The notes below the pieces were generated by a model, which worked only from the letters and a program-made list of their open reading frames with translations, did not search any database and was not told where the DNA came from. Source: Quercus robur (taxonomy: Eukaryota > Streptophyta > Magnoliopsida > Fagales > Fagaceae). Taken from it: DNA of 64,000 nucleotides. The translations under genes and the position numbers were made by a program. The DNA is taken from NCBI RefSeq assembly GCF_932294415.1, contig NC_065542.1, positions 49,578,942 to 49,642,941 of the forward strand, read 5' to 3'. This document shows positions 32,567 to 44,266 of this stretch, piece by piece (the stretch's first letter is position 1; every line of letters begins with the position of its first letter).

Positions 32567-35380
32567 TTAACACAACTGGAGATCAATCCTGATAAATAGG
32601 ACCATCCAAACCTCAACAACACCATGGAGATAAATAATGCATATTATGAATGGACTAGTCCAATGATATTGTAACTTACCTGGGTCAAAAACATGTTGAG
32701 AAGCTTTTGTAGTGTCTTCCAAGTGAATTCTTTGCATAACCATAGAAGCACTAATACCCTTAATATCAGCAATTCTCCAACTTATAGCTTCCTTATACTC
32801 TTGAAGTATACTTATCAATTGGTGTTCCCAAAAGTCATCTAACTTTAGTGGTTCTACAATAGATGGGAATGGGGATGAAGAAAGTGGGAAACGGACAACC
32901 TTTGGCTGCCAGCTATCAATACTTAAGAGAGGAACAAAATCCAACAATGCATTGACCTCCTCAATTGATTTTTCAGTATCCAAATTGCAATCAAAACGGG
33001 TTAAGCAAGCATTTGGGGGATCCTCACAACTTGATTGTAGGAAAGTATCATGGACTAGGCTCCCAATCATGTTAACCTCACATATATCCTCATTGTCTAG
33101 TACTTGCTTACTTATGTCAAAAATATTAAGCTTAACAGTCATATTCCCAAAAGAAATCTTCATCACACCACTCCGACAATTGATCAAAGCATTGGATGTG
33201 ACTAAGAAAGGGCGACCCAAAATGACATGGATTTGTGTACTGGCATTTAGAGTAGGTTCAGTGTCTAACACAACAAAATCAACAGGAAAATAGAATGCAT
33301 CCACCTTAATTAGCACATCCTCAACAATACCTCTAGGGATTTTCACAGACCTATCAGCTAATTGAAGTGTCATGGTTGTTGGTTTTAAATCCCCCAAACC
33401 TAGCTGTAAGTATACTGAATATGGCAATAAGTTCACACTTGCCCCCAAATCTAGCAAAGCTCGCTCAATGAGATGATCCCCAATCTTGCATGAAATTGTA
33501 GGAGATCCAGGGTCTTTACATTTCACTGGATATTTATTTTGAATGATTGAACTGACTTGCTCGGTAAAAAATGCCTTTTTAGGGACATTTGTCTTTCTCT
33601 TCATTATCACAAGATCTTTTAGAAATTTGGCATAAGCAGGAACTTGCTAAATTGCATCAAGAAATGGAATGTTTATTTGCACTTGCATAAAAACCTCTAA
33701 AATGTCTCCAAATTGTACACTTTTCTGAGGACTGATTAACCTTTGAGGAAATAGAGCTTTAGGAACAAACCTCTTATCAAGGGGGGAATTAAGATCCTGA
33801 ATTGGAGTGGTGGGTGGTTTGTCCTTCTTTTCTTCATGATCATCATGTGAACTATGAGTTCCTTTTTCCTTTAACACAATATTTTCATCATCCTCCACTT
33901 CTGGCATTTTCACTTGATTATCAACTTGCTTACCAGACCTAAGGGTAGTAATAGACTGAACATGTTCTTGTCCATGAGTAGAACTACAAGAACCATTGAT
34001 GGCATATTGTCCTTTTGGGTTAGGTATAGGTTGACTAGGAAACTTTCCTTTTTCCCTCTCTCCAACTTGGGTTGCTAACTGGCCAACTTGATTTTCCAAC
34101 TTTGAAATAGCTTGAGTATTCAAATGGGTGGAACTTTTCATCTCTTGAATGGCTTGGCTAGTTGATTGCATGAAAGTTTTGAGAGACTCCTCAAAAGATG
34201 GTTGTTGTCTTGGTGGTGCCATAAACTGAGGTGTTGATTGAGGAATGGGAGGATATGCTTGAGTAGGTGGACGAAATTGACTTTGTTGATGCACTTGTTG
34301 TCCACCTACATTTATGGGAGGCTGATTTTGCCTCCATGAGAAATTAGGATGGTTCCTCCAATTTGGATTGTATGTCTCTAAAAATGGACTAGCAAATGGT
34401 TTTCCATAATTATTCAATGCATTTGCTTGCTCAGTATAAAAATCAGGGTACCCAGCTACAGAAGGACACATTTGTGTTATATGCATAGGACTTGCACAAA
34501 TAGAGCATGTTTCACTTTGAACTTGATTGACAGAATTCATCCCTTTACCTAAAGCTAAAGCCTCAACCTTACGAGTGAGATTGTCCAACCTAGCTTTTAT
34601 ATCTAAATCTTCACTGACTTCATACAATCCTCCTTTCTTAATTGTAGGGGCACATCTCTCTTTATGGTTGGAAAAATCCCATTGTTGTGAACTTTCAGAA
34701 AAATTCTCAAGAAATTTGTATGCCTCATCATCTACAAGACTCAAAAATCCACCACCATTCATGGACTCAATCATGTTACGATTTGTCTGAGTCAAACCAT
34801 TATAAAAATATTGTACTAGTCTCCATGTTTCAAAACCATGATGGGGACACTTTAAGATCAAGTCCTTAAATCTCTCCCAACTCTCATAAAATTTCTTTTA
34901 TTCATCTTGATAAAAATCTGCAATTTCTCTCCTCAAAGCATTGGTCTTGGCCATTGGGAACAATTTAGAGAGGAATTTTGTGACCAACAGTTCCCATGAA
35001 GAGATAGATCCAGGTGACAAAGAATTAAGCCATGCTTTTGCCTTATCCTTCAAGGAAAAAGGGAATAAACGCAAGCGAACAGAGTCATCAGTGAAATTTT
35101 GAAACTTACAAGTAGCACAAATCTCAAGAAAATCCTTCACATGCATATAAGGATCTTCTCTATCCAATCCATGAAAAGTAGGAAGAAGGTGGATTATCTG
35201 TGGCTTCAACTCAAAATGTGCAGCAGTGGTTGCAGGCAATACTATGCAAGATGGAAGGTTAGTGGTTATGGGTGAGAATAACTCCCTAAGAGTTTTTGAA
35301 TCATCTCCTATTTCTCCCATTATGGATGGATAATCAAAACTAACAAGACGATTTTCTTTGTCACGTATCCAAGTTCTCAT
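32567..35380 (-). pseudogene. gag-pro of an Athila-like Ty3/gypsy element, internally deleted
   Basis: A single minus-strand frame of about 938 codons runs from 35380 to 32567 with two internal stops (TAA at 34898-34900, TAG at 33647-33649). The N-terminal half is a retrotransposon gag domain (LPTFHGLDREDPYMHVKDF, KAKAWLNSL). Next come a Cys/His stretch (CSICASPMHITQMC) and a Gln/Pro-rich linker, then a retropepsin-like protease with the catalytic triplet as DLGAS (in ALLDLGASVNLLPYSVY). The frame then enters the usual start of reverse transcriptase (ISWRIADIKGIS...MQRIHLE) and jumps directly to what looks like the C-terminal tail of integrase (FDPGKLQYHWTSPFII). RT, RNase H and most of IN are missing. 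With no polymerase, movement would depend on another element. Confidence 0.82.
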
Positions 35381-35514
35381 ACACCAAGCACAAAGAAATA
35401 AATATATATTTTTTTGTTTTTTATTTTTATTTTTTTATTTAGAAAAAATAAATTTTAACTACAACTAGTAGAAGGAAAAATTCGATTAAGACCTAATTTA
35501 TTTTCCTAAACAAG

Positions 35515-35532
35515 TCCCCGGCAACGGCGCCA
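35515..35532 (-). other. Primer-binding site complementary to tRNA-Asp
   Basis: On the minus strand TGGCGCCGTTGCCGGGGA is an 18-base complement of the plant tRNA-Asp 3' end. It lies 6 bases inside the LTR end (TTTCACAACA, at 35539). This PBS is common in Athila-type elements. Confidence 0.85.
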
Positions 35533-35538
35533 AAAACT

Positions 35539-36413
35539 TGTTGTGAAATTTTAAAATACTCGCAAGTGTACGAACCGTACCGAAGTATAGTTGGACAAGA
35601 ACGAGGTCAAACCCACAAGGACTTGAATGAACTAGGAAAATTAATTAAACCTTAACCAAATTAATCCTAATCTAGTTTAATAAAAATTGGCTGTTTTGAA
35701 ATTAAATAAACTAAACAAATAATTAAACTAAGCAACAGATATAAATCAATAAAAAGATGTAAACAATCAAGAGAAATGAATTAAGGTTTTGGAATCCACC
35801 TTCTAAGTCATATTAGCATATATTTATGATCATTAATTTTTCCCAACTCACTACATGATAATCTAGAAATCAATCTTGCTATCATGGAAAATATCATCAT
35901 TTAAACCCTTATTTTAAAAATCAAAAGCATGTTCTTCTTCGCTTCTTAAGCATAAAACCAAATCATCAATTGTATCTATAGTCAAACAAATCACAAGATA
36001 TACCCAATTCTAAAAATCAAATCATAAATTGTATCCATTGACAGATAAATCACAAGAGATATCTAATTTTATAATCAAGAATTAATAAACCAAGCATTCA
36101 ATTAATTAAGACAAATCCTAAATCATGAGAAAAACATGATTGAACTCATATCTAGAATTCCATCTTAGTCAATTGATATGAAGCAAGAACAATTTAAATC
36201 ATTAAAGAATAACTATTGTGGGAAAAATCGAATCACATAAATATTACTGAAAATCCTTAACAAGGTTTCATCCTCAACCTTAATTATAAATTTAGCTACT
36301 CATAGTAATTGAAAGAAAACACAAAAATAAAATACTAAACATTAAACTAGACAAATAAAATAAAACTAACTGTCATGGAAGAAGTAGCCTCAACTCTCTA
36401 CACATTCAGCCCT
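35539..36413 (-). mobile_element. 5' LTR of the Athila-like element, truncated
   Basis: 875 bp matching the last 900 bp of the + LTR (29526-30426). The first 560 bp are missing; the LTR stops at a GAG microhomology with the gene B 3' flank (TTTTTGGTGTGAG). The target duplication is lost. Together with the 260-bp piece at 30432-30691 the minus-oriented LTR is represented only by its two ends. Confidence 0.8.
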
Positions 36414-36460
36414 CACACCAAAAATTATGTGGACCAAGTCTAGTATAAAAATCACATTTG

Positions 36461-38375
36461 TCATTTCCATAAACAAGGTCTATGCAAGTTGAAATTACAC
36501 GGGGCACATTGGTAGATAAATTCTTCACAGGGATGACCACATTTGTGACAAGTAGGATGGTCTTTAGTTTTCTCAATGAAAGTAAGGGGGTGTGGGTGAC
36601 AATAAAATGAGTGAGCACTTCCAAACTTAAAATTTGGGTAGTTTCCAAGAATACATTTTGGATGAGCAGGATAACTACAATCTGCACAGTAGTAGAACCA
36701 ATGCTTTGGGTCTCGTTCCTCTTCACATATATCACAATAATATTCACCAGAGTCATCTTCAACAGCATAACTGAGAGTGAAGGGATGCTCATGTTGTTTG
36801 TACCTAGTAGTAAGTGGCAGTGTAGCGCATTTAAAGTCTAATGCAAATTCACAAGTAATACAACGATATACTTGGAAACTTTCAAAGTCACAACTACTAC
36901 AATTTTGTTCATATCTTGTGTTGGAGAGGTAAAGATGATGCTCGTGACCTTTGTGGATAAGGATGTCCAACATCAAACTACATTGAACATCAAGATCAAA
37001 GTTGCATTCCTCACAATGGTAGGTGAAGCCATTGCAATCTTGGCAACAAGCATCACACCTAAATAACTTACTCCTATAAGGTGCCTTTGGGAAAAGGTTG
37101 AGTGGGTGTCGATGAAGTGGGTGTCGTTTTTTTCTAGGTAATTCAATACAAGATTTATGAAGTAAGAAGTTGCACTTGGTACAACTGTAAAATGGAGGGA
37201 GAATGACTCGTAAGCAACCATCACATTTTTTGTTTTTCTCAACCTCATCCGCAAGCTTTAAGTCATGCTGATGACTGAAGTGTTCGATTTCTATGGCAAT
37301 TTCTATTCCATCCTCACCTACATTGATTTTTTTGACTATGTAAGTTTTTGAGTTTATAGATCCATCTAGCTCTAGATCATCATTTTTTGACTCATCTGTA
37401 ATTTTCAACAAATTTATGTCCTCCCTATTTTCCTTGTCCATAGCACAGTCAAGGTGGGCAACAAAATCACAACTCAAGCAATAATAAAACCCATAATCTA
37501 TGTCCACTTTTTGAACACAGAGGCGACAAAATTGGGAAACAGATTGATTGGCTTCAAGAGAAGAAATGGTAAGGTGGAGGATGTGGTCATGACGTATAAC
37601 TTTGACATTGCGTACATAAGACGCACAACTTGGATGAATGCAGAAATTGCATGGTGCACAAAGAAAGGGCACATTGCCTTCTTTGCCACAAAGGTCACAA
37701 GTGAACTTTATTGACTTCCACATGCGTGTTAATGGGTGGTCATGGACTTCAGTTTCTATAGTGAGCGGTAAAGAAGCGCATTTGCTGTGAAGGTTAAAGT
37801 TGCAGTGGGAACAACCGTAAGTGTATTCCTTAAGAAATTCTTTGCAGACTTCGCATTTGCTATACTCTTCGTCGCAAACACATTTCCATTCCACAACTTG
37901 GATGAATGCAGAAATTGCATGGTGCACAAAGAAAGGGCACATTGCCTTCTTTGCCACAAAGGTCACAAGTGAACTTTATTGACTTCCACATGCGTGTTAA
38001 TGGGTGGTCATGGACTTCAGTTTCTATAGTGAGCGGTAAAGAAGCGCATTTGCTGTGAAGGTTAAAGTTGCAGTGGGAACAACCGTAAGTGTATTCCTTA
38101 AGAAATTCTTTGCAGACTTCGCATTTGCTATACTCTTCGTCGCAAACACATTTCCATTCCGCAAAGAGAATGAGAGAATGTTTTGGATGCAAAGGATGTT
38201 GCAACTCACGAGGTAATTCTGCACACGATTTATGATGGTGAAACTTGTTGCATTTTATGCAACTGTAGCTAGGACCCAATACTGGTTCCCTGCATGCCCA
38301 ACAAAGAATTCCTCTTCTCTCGTCTTCATTGAACACCAAAGAATGCTCATTGTTGCAAACATGTTGATTTTCCAT
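36461..38375 (-). pseudogene. DC1 protein, copy B, frameshifted by an internal duplication
   Basis: It is closely similar to copy A from MENQHV (start at 38375) to the end (HRPCLWK, stop at 36461-36463). An exact 268-bp tandem duplication (units 37624-37891 and 37892-38159) shifts the frame, since 268 is not a multiple of three. Translation from the start codon runs through the first two modules and part of the third, then into GMEMCLRRRV and a stop near 37860, about 170 residues. The remaining modules are open in the other frame with no other lesion seen. The duplicate units look identical, so the event is either recent or an assembly artefact. If the duplication is not real, B would be a second intact DC1 gene of about 548 residues. 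Confidence 0.88.
37624..38159. repeat. Exact 268-bp tandem duplication in gene B
   Basis: Both units begin CACAACTTGGATGAATGCAG and end ACATTTCCATTC, with no difference seen. They cover parts of DC1 modules 2 and 3. Copy A has a single unit. Confidence 0.95.
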
Positions 38376-38482
38376 CTTTACAACGTGAACAAAAAAAAAA
38401 ACATCCAACTTGTTTAGGAAAAAAAAAGGGAATTTATAGATTATCCAAATGTAGAGAAAAATTGTTGGAGATGGACTCATAC
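38376..38482 (-). other. Intron in the 5' leader of gene B
   Basis: Donor AAG|GTATGAG at 38482 and acceptor TTGTAAAG ending at 38376 mirror the intron of gene A. The intron is 107 bp because the poly-T tracts are shorter. Confidence 0.7.
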
Positions 38483-38982
38483 CTTGATATAGATTATCTG
38501 AGAGTCAGATAGGCAGCAAAGTCTTCAATAATCTCTACTGCTAGCCGATTTGGTGTGGGAGAGTAAAGAGCCTCGAAGGTTCAAACACTTTTTGTGGAGA
38601 GAGATGAAACTTGCCTTTTGGTTTGGTTGGCGTGTTGACTGGGAGAGTTGGTAGTGGTAGCTCCTTTTTCCTTCTTTTTTGGGTCAAGAATAGGACTATA
38701 CTTATACAGCTATACCCACTTCTTTAATTCTTTTGACTAGAAAAGTAGTTAGTTCAATTTTGGATTTTTCTTTGCCTATTTAGAGACCATAGATCTTCTA
38801 GTCTTTTTTTTTTTTTTTTTTTTTTTTTTTTGGGAATACTAGTTTCCTTTAGACTATTGCTTAATCTTGTTGCTTGTTTGGGTTGTGTTTGTAGTTATTT
38901 GTGCCAATTTTTATTGTTGTTATTTGGGCTTTTAATTTTTTGTTGAAGTATTATGTTTGGTAGGCCAAAACTATTTTTGTGA

Positions 38983-39175
38983 TTAATGTTAGGATACAAC
39001 AAAATGACACAATAATTTTACAACATTCCTAAATTAGCATACTGAAAAATTTTAATTAATTAAATTATTTTAAAAAAAATTAAAGATTGTAATGGACCCA
39101 TAAGTGAGTTGATATGCTAAATTAAGAATGTTGTAAAATTGTTGTGTCATTTTGTTGTATCCCTAGCATTACTCT
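38983..39175. mobile_element. MITE shared with arm A (899-1087)
   Basis: Same TIR family as 899-1087, in inverted context, with AATGACACAATAATTTTACA at the left and the complementary ATGACACAACAATTTTACAA at the right. It predates the A/B duplication. Confidence 0.75.
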
Positions 39176-39695
39176 AATTTTTGTTGAAGTCAAATTCTTG
39201 AGATTCTCAAGTCAAGATGGTCAATATTTTATTTAGGTAGACAAAATATGTATAATTATGTATATAATTTTCTTTTTTTGCAAGTATATTATATATTTAT
39301 TTTGTCTACTGATTTTAAATTGTTCCTACGAACATCTTGGCTTCTATGTAGAGTTTCCCTTGGAATCAAAGGTATTATACCTATGTTTTACTTGTTGTAG
39401 CATTTTCATATTAAATCATTAACAAATAAAACAAGAAGTTGAGGTTCAGATTGAAATTCATGTTTCATTTTTACCCAAAGAATTAAAGTTGATACCAAGT
39501 AAAGAGTCCAGCTAAGTTTGCTTTCATATTTGTTTATGGTTAATTCTCTATCCAAATGTAGCTTAAGACCATATTTAATAAATTTGGAAATATCTTACCA
39601 AAATATCTAGAGTCAATTTTCTTGGCCACATGTTCAAAAGTTTACCCTTTGATAATCGTCAAAGAGACAAAAATGGGTATTTCCATAGGCAACAA

Positions 39696-39736
<41 letters not shown>

Positions 39737-39747
39737 TCACTTTTCTT

Positions 39748-39949
39748 GGAGAAATTATACAGTTTTCTAGTTAACCATGTCATTTATCCATCTTTCCACT
39801 AAAAGACTCACTTGTTTAAAATTGCTAAATTAGTAATTAGTTTTTGTTTAAAAAAACTTTCTAACTCAGCAATTTTAAACATGTGTGAGTCTTTTAGTAG
39901 AATAATGGATCACGTTACTTGTCTACCATGTGGACCTTATAATTTCTCC
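39748..39949. mobile_element. Fold-back MITE, 202 bp, present in arm B only
   Basis: The ends are GGAGAAATTATA and TATAATTTCTCC, with arms of about 85 bp carrying ACTAAAAGACTCAC. It is flanked by TTTTCTT at 39741-39747 and 39950-39956. Arm A (about 68-80) reads through this site uninterrupted. A partial relative lies at 58076-58158. Confidence 0.85.
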
Positions 39950-40322
39950 TTTTCTTGGCCACATGTTCAAAAGTGGGCCCTTTGATAATCGTCTAGAGAC
40001 AAAAATGGGTATTCCCATAGGCAACACAAATATTTTTATTTTTTATTTTTTTTATGGGAAATAAATATAGATGAGTTAACACATGGATATTCTGGGTTTT
40101 AAAATCATTGTGTCATTTTAAGTTCAATGGGTCTTAACTTTTGACTTCACCCCCTCTCCACCTTGCTCTTATGAGGTGCTATTTCAGCTATACCTTATTG
40201 ATCATATTCAGCATACTATTCTAATCCCATAACTCATCATATACTTTACTGAAATAATATTATGACCTTGATACCAACCTAGTACTTCAAGAGCACCAGA
40301 AATTTGACAAAAGCACATTCTC

Positions 40323-40356
<34 letters not shown>

Positions 40357-40379
40357 GACAAAAGCATTAGACAATTATG

Positions 40380-41100
40380 ATGGCACTTAGCCTACTCAGA
40401 AGAAATTCAAGTATAGAATACAAACCAGAATTCCATTAATATCGCAAATAACAGCACTAAAAGGAGAAGAACTATCATCAATTTCAAACAATACTATTAA
40501 CAAATATTTTCTCAAAAATTTAAACAAATTTATAAAAATAAGAATAGTGCCTCCAAGTAATTGGGGAAAAATAAAAAGAAGAAGAAGAAGAAGAAGAAGA
40601 AGAAATAATAATGAAAGATGTACCAGCACCAGCAGTAAAAGGCGAGTTGAATATTGCGAGTGAAGATCCAGATTTCTTCACTTCATGTTATTTTACTTCA
40701 AAGAATGACAAACACACCAAAAAGATAGAAAAGAAAAAAATGCCCAATTTTTTAGTTTTTCAAACACAAATTGTTCTCCCTGTAAATATGAGCATCACTC
40801 ACCCTATTTTATTTGGTTTGCAAATCATTCAATTATAATCTTGGACCAATTTGAAAGTACCATAAGCACTTTTTTGTGACAGTATTATATTTATGTATCC
40901 AACTAATGTGCCCATAAGGTCAGTGTAAAATAGACCATTGGTCGAGTAAGTTGGGAATTGCAAGTTTTATTAGAAATTGATTGGATCGCGGTATTAGTTA
41001 ATCAAGATTCAATCAAGAAGCTGTACCTTACTTTGTTCACTTACTGTTATTTGCTTCAAAACAAGTAACACAAGCACACCGAAAAAAGAATGGAACTACA
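40380..41100. repeat. Upstream module R, copy 1
   Basis: It shares blocks with 42690-43200 (GTATCCAACTAATGTGCC...) and with 58540-58830 and 60183-60470 (CTTCAAAGAATGACA...). It carries an (AAG)n tract at 40577-40604 and the empty site for the MULE found at 58847 (AAAATTTAA, 40515-40523). No gene is supported; the 75-codon frame at 40611-40838 is not conserved in the other copies. Confidence 0.7.
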
Positions 41101-41194
41101 TAATGAAAGAAACATTGATGGTGGTACTGGTACTTACATAAATCGTGGTACTAACATAGTTGCTGCGCGTGTGTTCCTCTTTCTCAGAGATAGA

Positions 41195-42050
41195 TTAGAG
41201 GTATTTAAATAGAAGGGGGTGTGGGTGACAGTCAAATGTGTAAGCACTGATAATTACAATCTGCATAGTACTAGAACTAATGCATTGAGCCTTGTTTTTC
41301 TTCACAAATATCACAATAATATTTGTTGGGATCATCTTTAACAACATAACTAAAAGTGATGGGATGCTCATGTTGTTTCTACCTTGTAGCATGTGGTAAC
41401 GTAGCACATTTAAAGTCTAGTGAAATTCACAAGTGATACAGTGAAATACTTGGAAACTTTCAAAGTCACATTTAGTGTAGTTTGGTTTATATCTTGTGTT
41501 GGAGAGGCTAGGTGCTATGTAACATTGACATAGTTCAAAGCAAGAAGATTTGACAAGTATTTTCTAAACTAAGCAACTTATAAAGAAGTCTCTATGCCCA
41601 GCAAGGTTCTAACTTTTAAAGATAACCAGGAGTACATTCAATCACAAAATATAACTCAACCAGGCAAGTTATCAACAATTATTGCTCCCAAATAACCATG
41701 CTCTTATCATCAACATTTAGAAAGTACATAGTGTGGCTTCAAATTAAGATATCAGGCCAATATTCTTACTATGCTGATGTATAAAATTTATGTTGAGAAA
41801 AGAGAGAAGAAAAGAACCTCACCATCTATGATAAGAGGAAAAACACTTGCAAATCATGCATAATTTCACTTTCATAGAATTAACAGTAACAACAATAATA
41901 ACAATAAGTAAAACTAATACCAGAAAAGATGTTGATAAATATGTAACATAAAATGCTGTTATGCTGTTGAATCTCTGCATAGCATGTTTTGCATTCACTG
42001 CTAGCCGATTTGGTGTGGGAGTGGGAGAGGAGAGTAAGGTTCAGACAATT
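41195..42050 (-). pseudogene. DC1 copy C, reduced to fragments
   Basis: Bases 41210-41510 encode, on the minus strand with several frame breaks, remnants of DC1 modules 7 to 9 (for example YCDICEEE-like and HEHPITF-like stretches). Then comes 3' flank type sequence (41510-41990, matching about 27456-27680 and 43600-43760 in part) and finally a piece of the DC1 leader (GCTAGCCGATTTGGTGTGGG at 41999). The pieces are out of their normal order, so this copy is rearranged as well as truncated. Confidence 0.7.
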
Positions 42051-42061
42051 TTATTGAGAAA

Positions 42062-42068
42062 GGAAACA

Positions 42069-42100
<32 letters not shown>

Positions 42101-42101
42101 C
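42062..42101. repeat. (AG)n microsatellite
   Basis: About 16 AG units next to the leader fragment of copy C. Confidence 0.95.
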
Positions 42102-42689
42102 CTGAGAAATGAGAATTACTTTTCTTCTTCTTTTGGTTTTATTTTTTGGAAAAATATGAAATTATGAATTGCTTTTCGGTTAGTGGTTGTCCAAGTAATG
42201 AACAGAAAGATTTTCGTGTCCTGTTATTTGTGTTCTGTCTTTGAAGCATGAAGATAGCAATTTTTACATTGGCCCCATTTACTTCTGTAACCCTCAACCT
42301 AGCTATTTGTTTCCCTTGGCAATATAATTGCATAAAAAAAAAAACATTCCTACGTATTAAACTTGTCCACAAAATCTTTCACACTCATCGGCATTTCAAC
42401 AAAGTGGCAAAGTGCATTTCCAGATGCATTTCAGGAAATCAGGAGCTTATTCTTAGTATTTCCTTTCTTCCAACAACTTTCCTTGGTCCGAATTTGCCTT
42501 AAGAAAATTTTCTTGATTTTCTGGTTCTTTCCGTATGTTTAATGGCTTATTAAACAAAAAATAGTTTAATAAGTTAGTGTTATGAAAACTAACTAATTAT
42601 TTACCTACAAATGATAAGATCAATAGCAATCCATTTCATCCTATTTCTTAATCAATTCAATGCATTTCTTCTTCTTATCATCAAAATTC

Positions 42690-43340
42690 TTATTAACACA
42701 AATGCCCAATTTTTTAGTTTTTCAAACACAAGTCAAAATATCGATTCAATTCACTTTTTTGTGACAGTATTGTATTTATGTATCCAACTAATGTGCCAAT
42801 AAGGTCAGTGTAAAATAGACCATTGGTCAAGTAAGTTGGGAAATTCTAGCACATAAAAATATATATACTAGAATCTCATTCTCACTATTGCAAACGAAGA
42901 AATTGCCTCAGAACATTCGTAAAAAAATATGGTTTAGGGACAGAGTGCGTTTGCCAACACATTACAAATACATTACTCAAAATCAAGTTTTTCACAAAAA
43001 TGAAAATCTCTATAAAGAAAAAATGTGGCAGTAATAAAAGGGTCTGAACAATCAAATAGAAGGTCAAGTTCAGGCGAGTGATACTGGCTAAGCTGAATAT
43101 TGCAAGGTCTGTAAAAAGAAATTGATTGGACCGTGGTATTAGATCCAACCAAGAAGCTGTACCTTGCCTTTTTCTCTTCCATATTTATGCTTCAAAACAA
43201 GAAAAAAAAAACACACATAACAAAAGGAAAAACTACAGAATGAAAATAACATAGATTGTATTACATGTTTTTTTTTTTGGATAAGAAACATAGATTGTGG
43301 TACTAACATATGTAGTTGCCGCGTGTGTTTCTCTATCTGA
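42690..43340. repeat. Upstream module R, copy 2
   Basis: It contains CCCAATTTTTTAGTTTTTCA, TGTATCCAACTAATGTGCC and ACCATTGGTCAAGTAAGTTG, all also in R1, and AGAAATTGATTGGACCGTGG with AAGAAGCTGTACCTTGC. It is the presumed upstream region of copy C in the tandem series. Confidence 0.7.
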
Positions 43341-44266
43341 GAGTTAGAGGTATTTATATAGATTGGGTTAAGTGAACTGAAGATTAGGGTTTTGCAAGGG
43401 GAGAGGAGTAATGAGTGGTCTTTTTGTCATTTGGGCATGGGCTGGTTTGTCTTTGTCCTAACCCAAATCAGTGGGAGGGCTCTGCTTCGTATGATACTAA
43501 AAGGCCCACCAGGTTATACCAAGCAAGACACAACTTTAGTTGGGTACTTTTTTTTTTTCTTTTCTTTTTTTTTTCCCAATAAATCAATGAAAATAATAAT
43601 TATTTCACCCAAAGTCACCATGTTTCTAACCTCAACATTTACAAAGTACATAGTGTGTCTTCAAATTAAGATACCAGGCTAATATATTTACTGTGATGAT
43701 GTATAAAATCTATGTTGAGAAAATAAAATAAAAGAACCTCACCCTCTATGATAAGAGGAAGGACACTTGTTAAGCAAAATATTGGGCTTCCACCTAATGC
43801 AAAAAAAAAAGAAAAAAAAAAAAGAGATGGACAATTTAATATGAGCTCAAGAAAAATGAATGCGGTCTAAATAGCATAGAAACAAAAAAGAGAGAGATAT
43901 AGTCCTACAAGGCTACAAATAACAAGATACCTGTAATTTGCCTTTTAGTTCCACTATTGTTCATCATGCCTGGATCAATGTTCCACATTGAGGGCCAACT
44001 TCCCGTTCTAAATATTGTACCATAAAACATTAAAAACTGAAAATTCATATTATCTAGATGCTTAAGAGATTAGGACAAGATAGGTACAACCAGACAACCA
44101 TGAGTTGGTATAATGTATTTGTGTCTTATTGTTTCTAAGAGATTATGATAGGGTACAACCAGACAACCATGAGTTGGTATAATGTATTTTTGTCTTATTT
44201 GAATCATGATGCCAAGGAAGAGCATTGAAAATAACTATTGCATTGGCAATTGACTCACACTAGAAT
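43341..44266 (-). repeat. 3' flank of DC1 copy D
   Basis: Bases 43600-43770 match 41695-41850, and 43830-44230 match 27740-28110. The exon-like segment seen beside A and B is degraded here (stop after VEAQYFA). A 60-bp local duplication (ACAACCA...ACCATGAGTTGGTATAATGT) lies at 44085-44185. Poly-T and poly-A runs occur at about 43549 and 43799. Confidence 0.65.

Larger units (their letters stand above)
38483..40020 (-). promoter_or_regulatory. Upstream arm of gene B
   Basis: This is the counterpart of 1-1348 plus 7285-7568 of arm A, without the 5.9 kb insertion, so it shows the older promoter layout. It holds a shared MITE (38983-39175), an (AT)n tract (about 39700-39731), a B-specific MITE (39748-39949) and two boundary modules. 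Confidence 0.75.

Noticed and set aside
35515-35532. tRNA gene fragment (also 22259-22270 and 56431-56447)
   Set aside because: Only the 12-18 base complement of a tRNA 3' end is present, directly inside LTR ends. These are primer-binding sites.
37860-38480. Reading the two overlapping frames of gene B as two separate DC1 genes
   Set aside because: They are one gene whose frame is broken by the 268-bp duplication. The downstream frame has no leader or start of its own.
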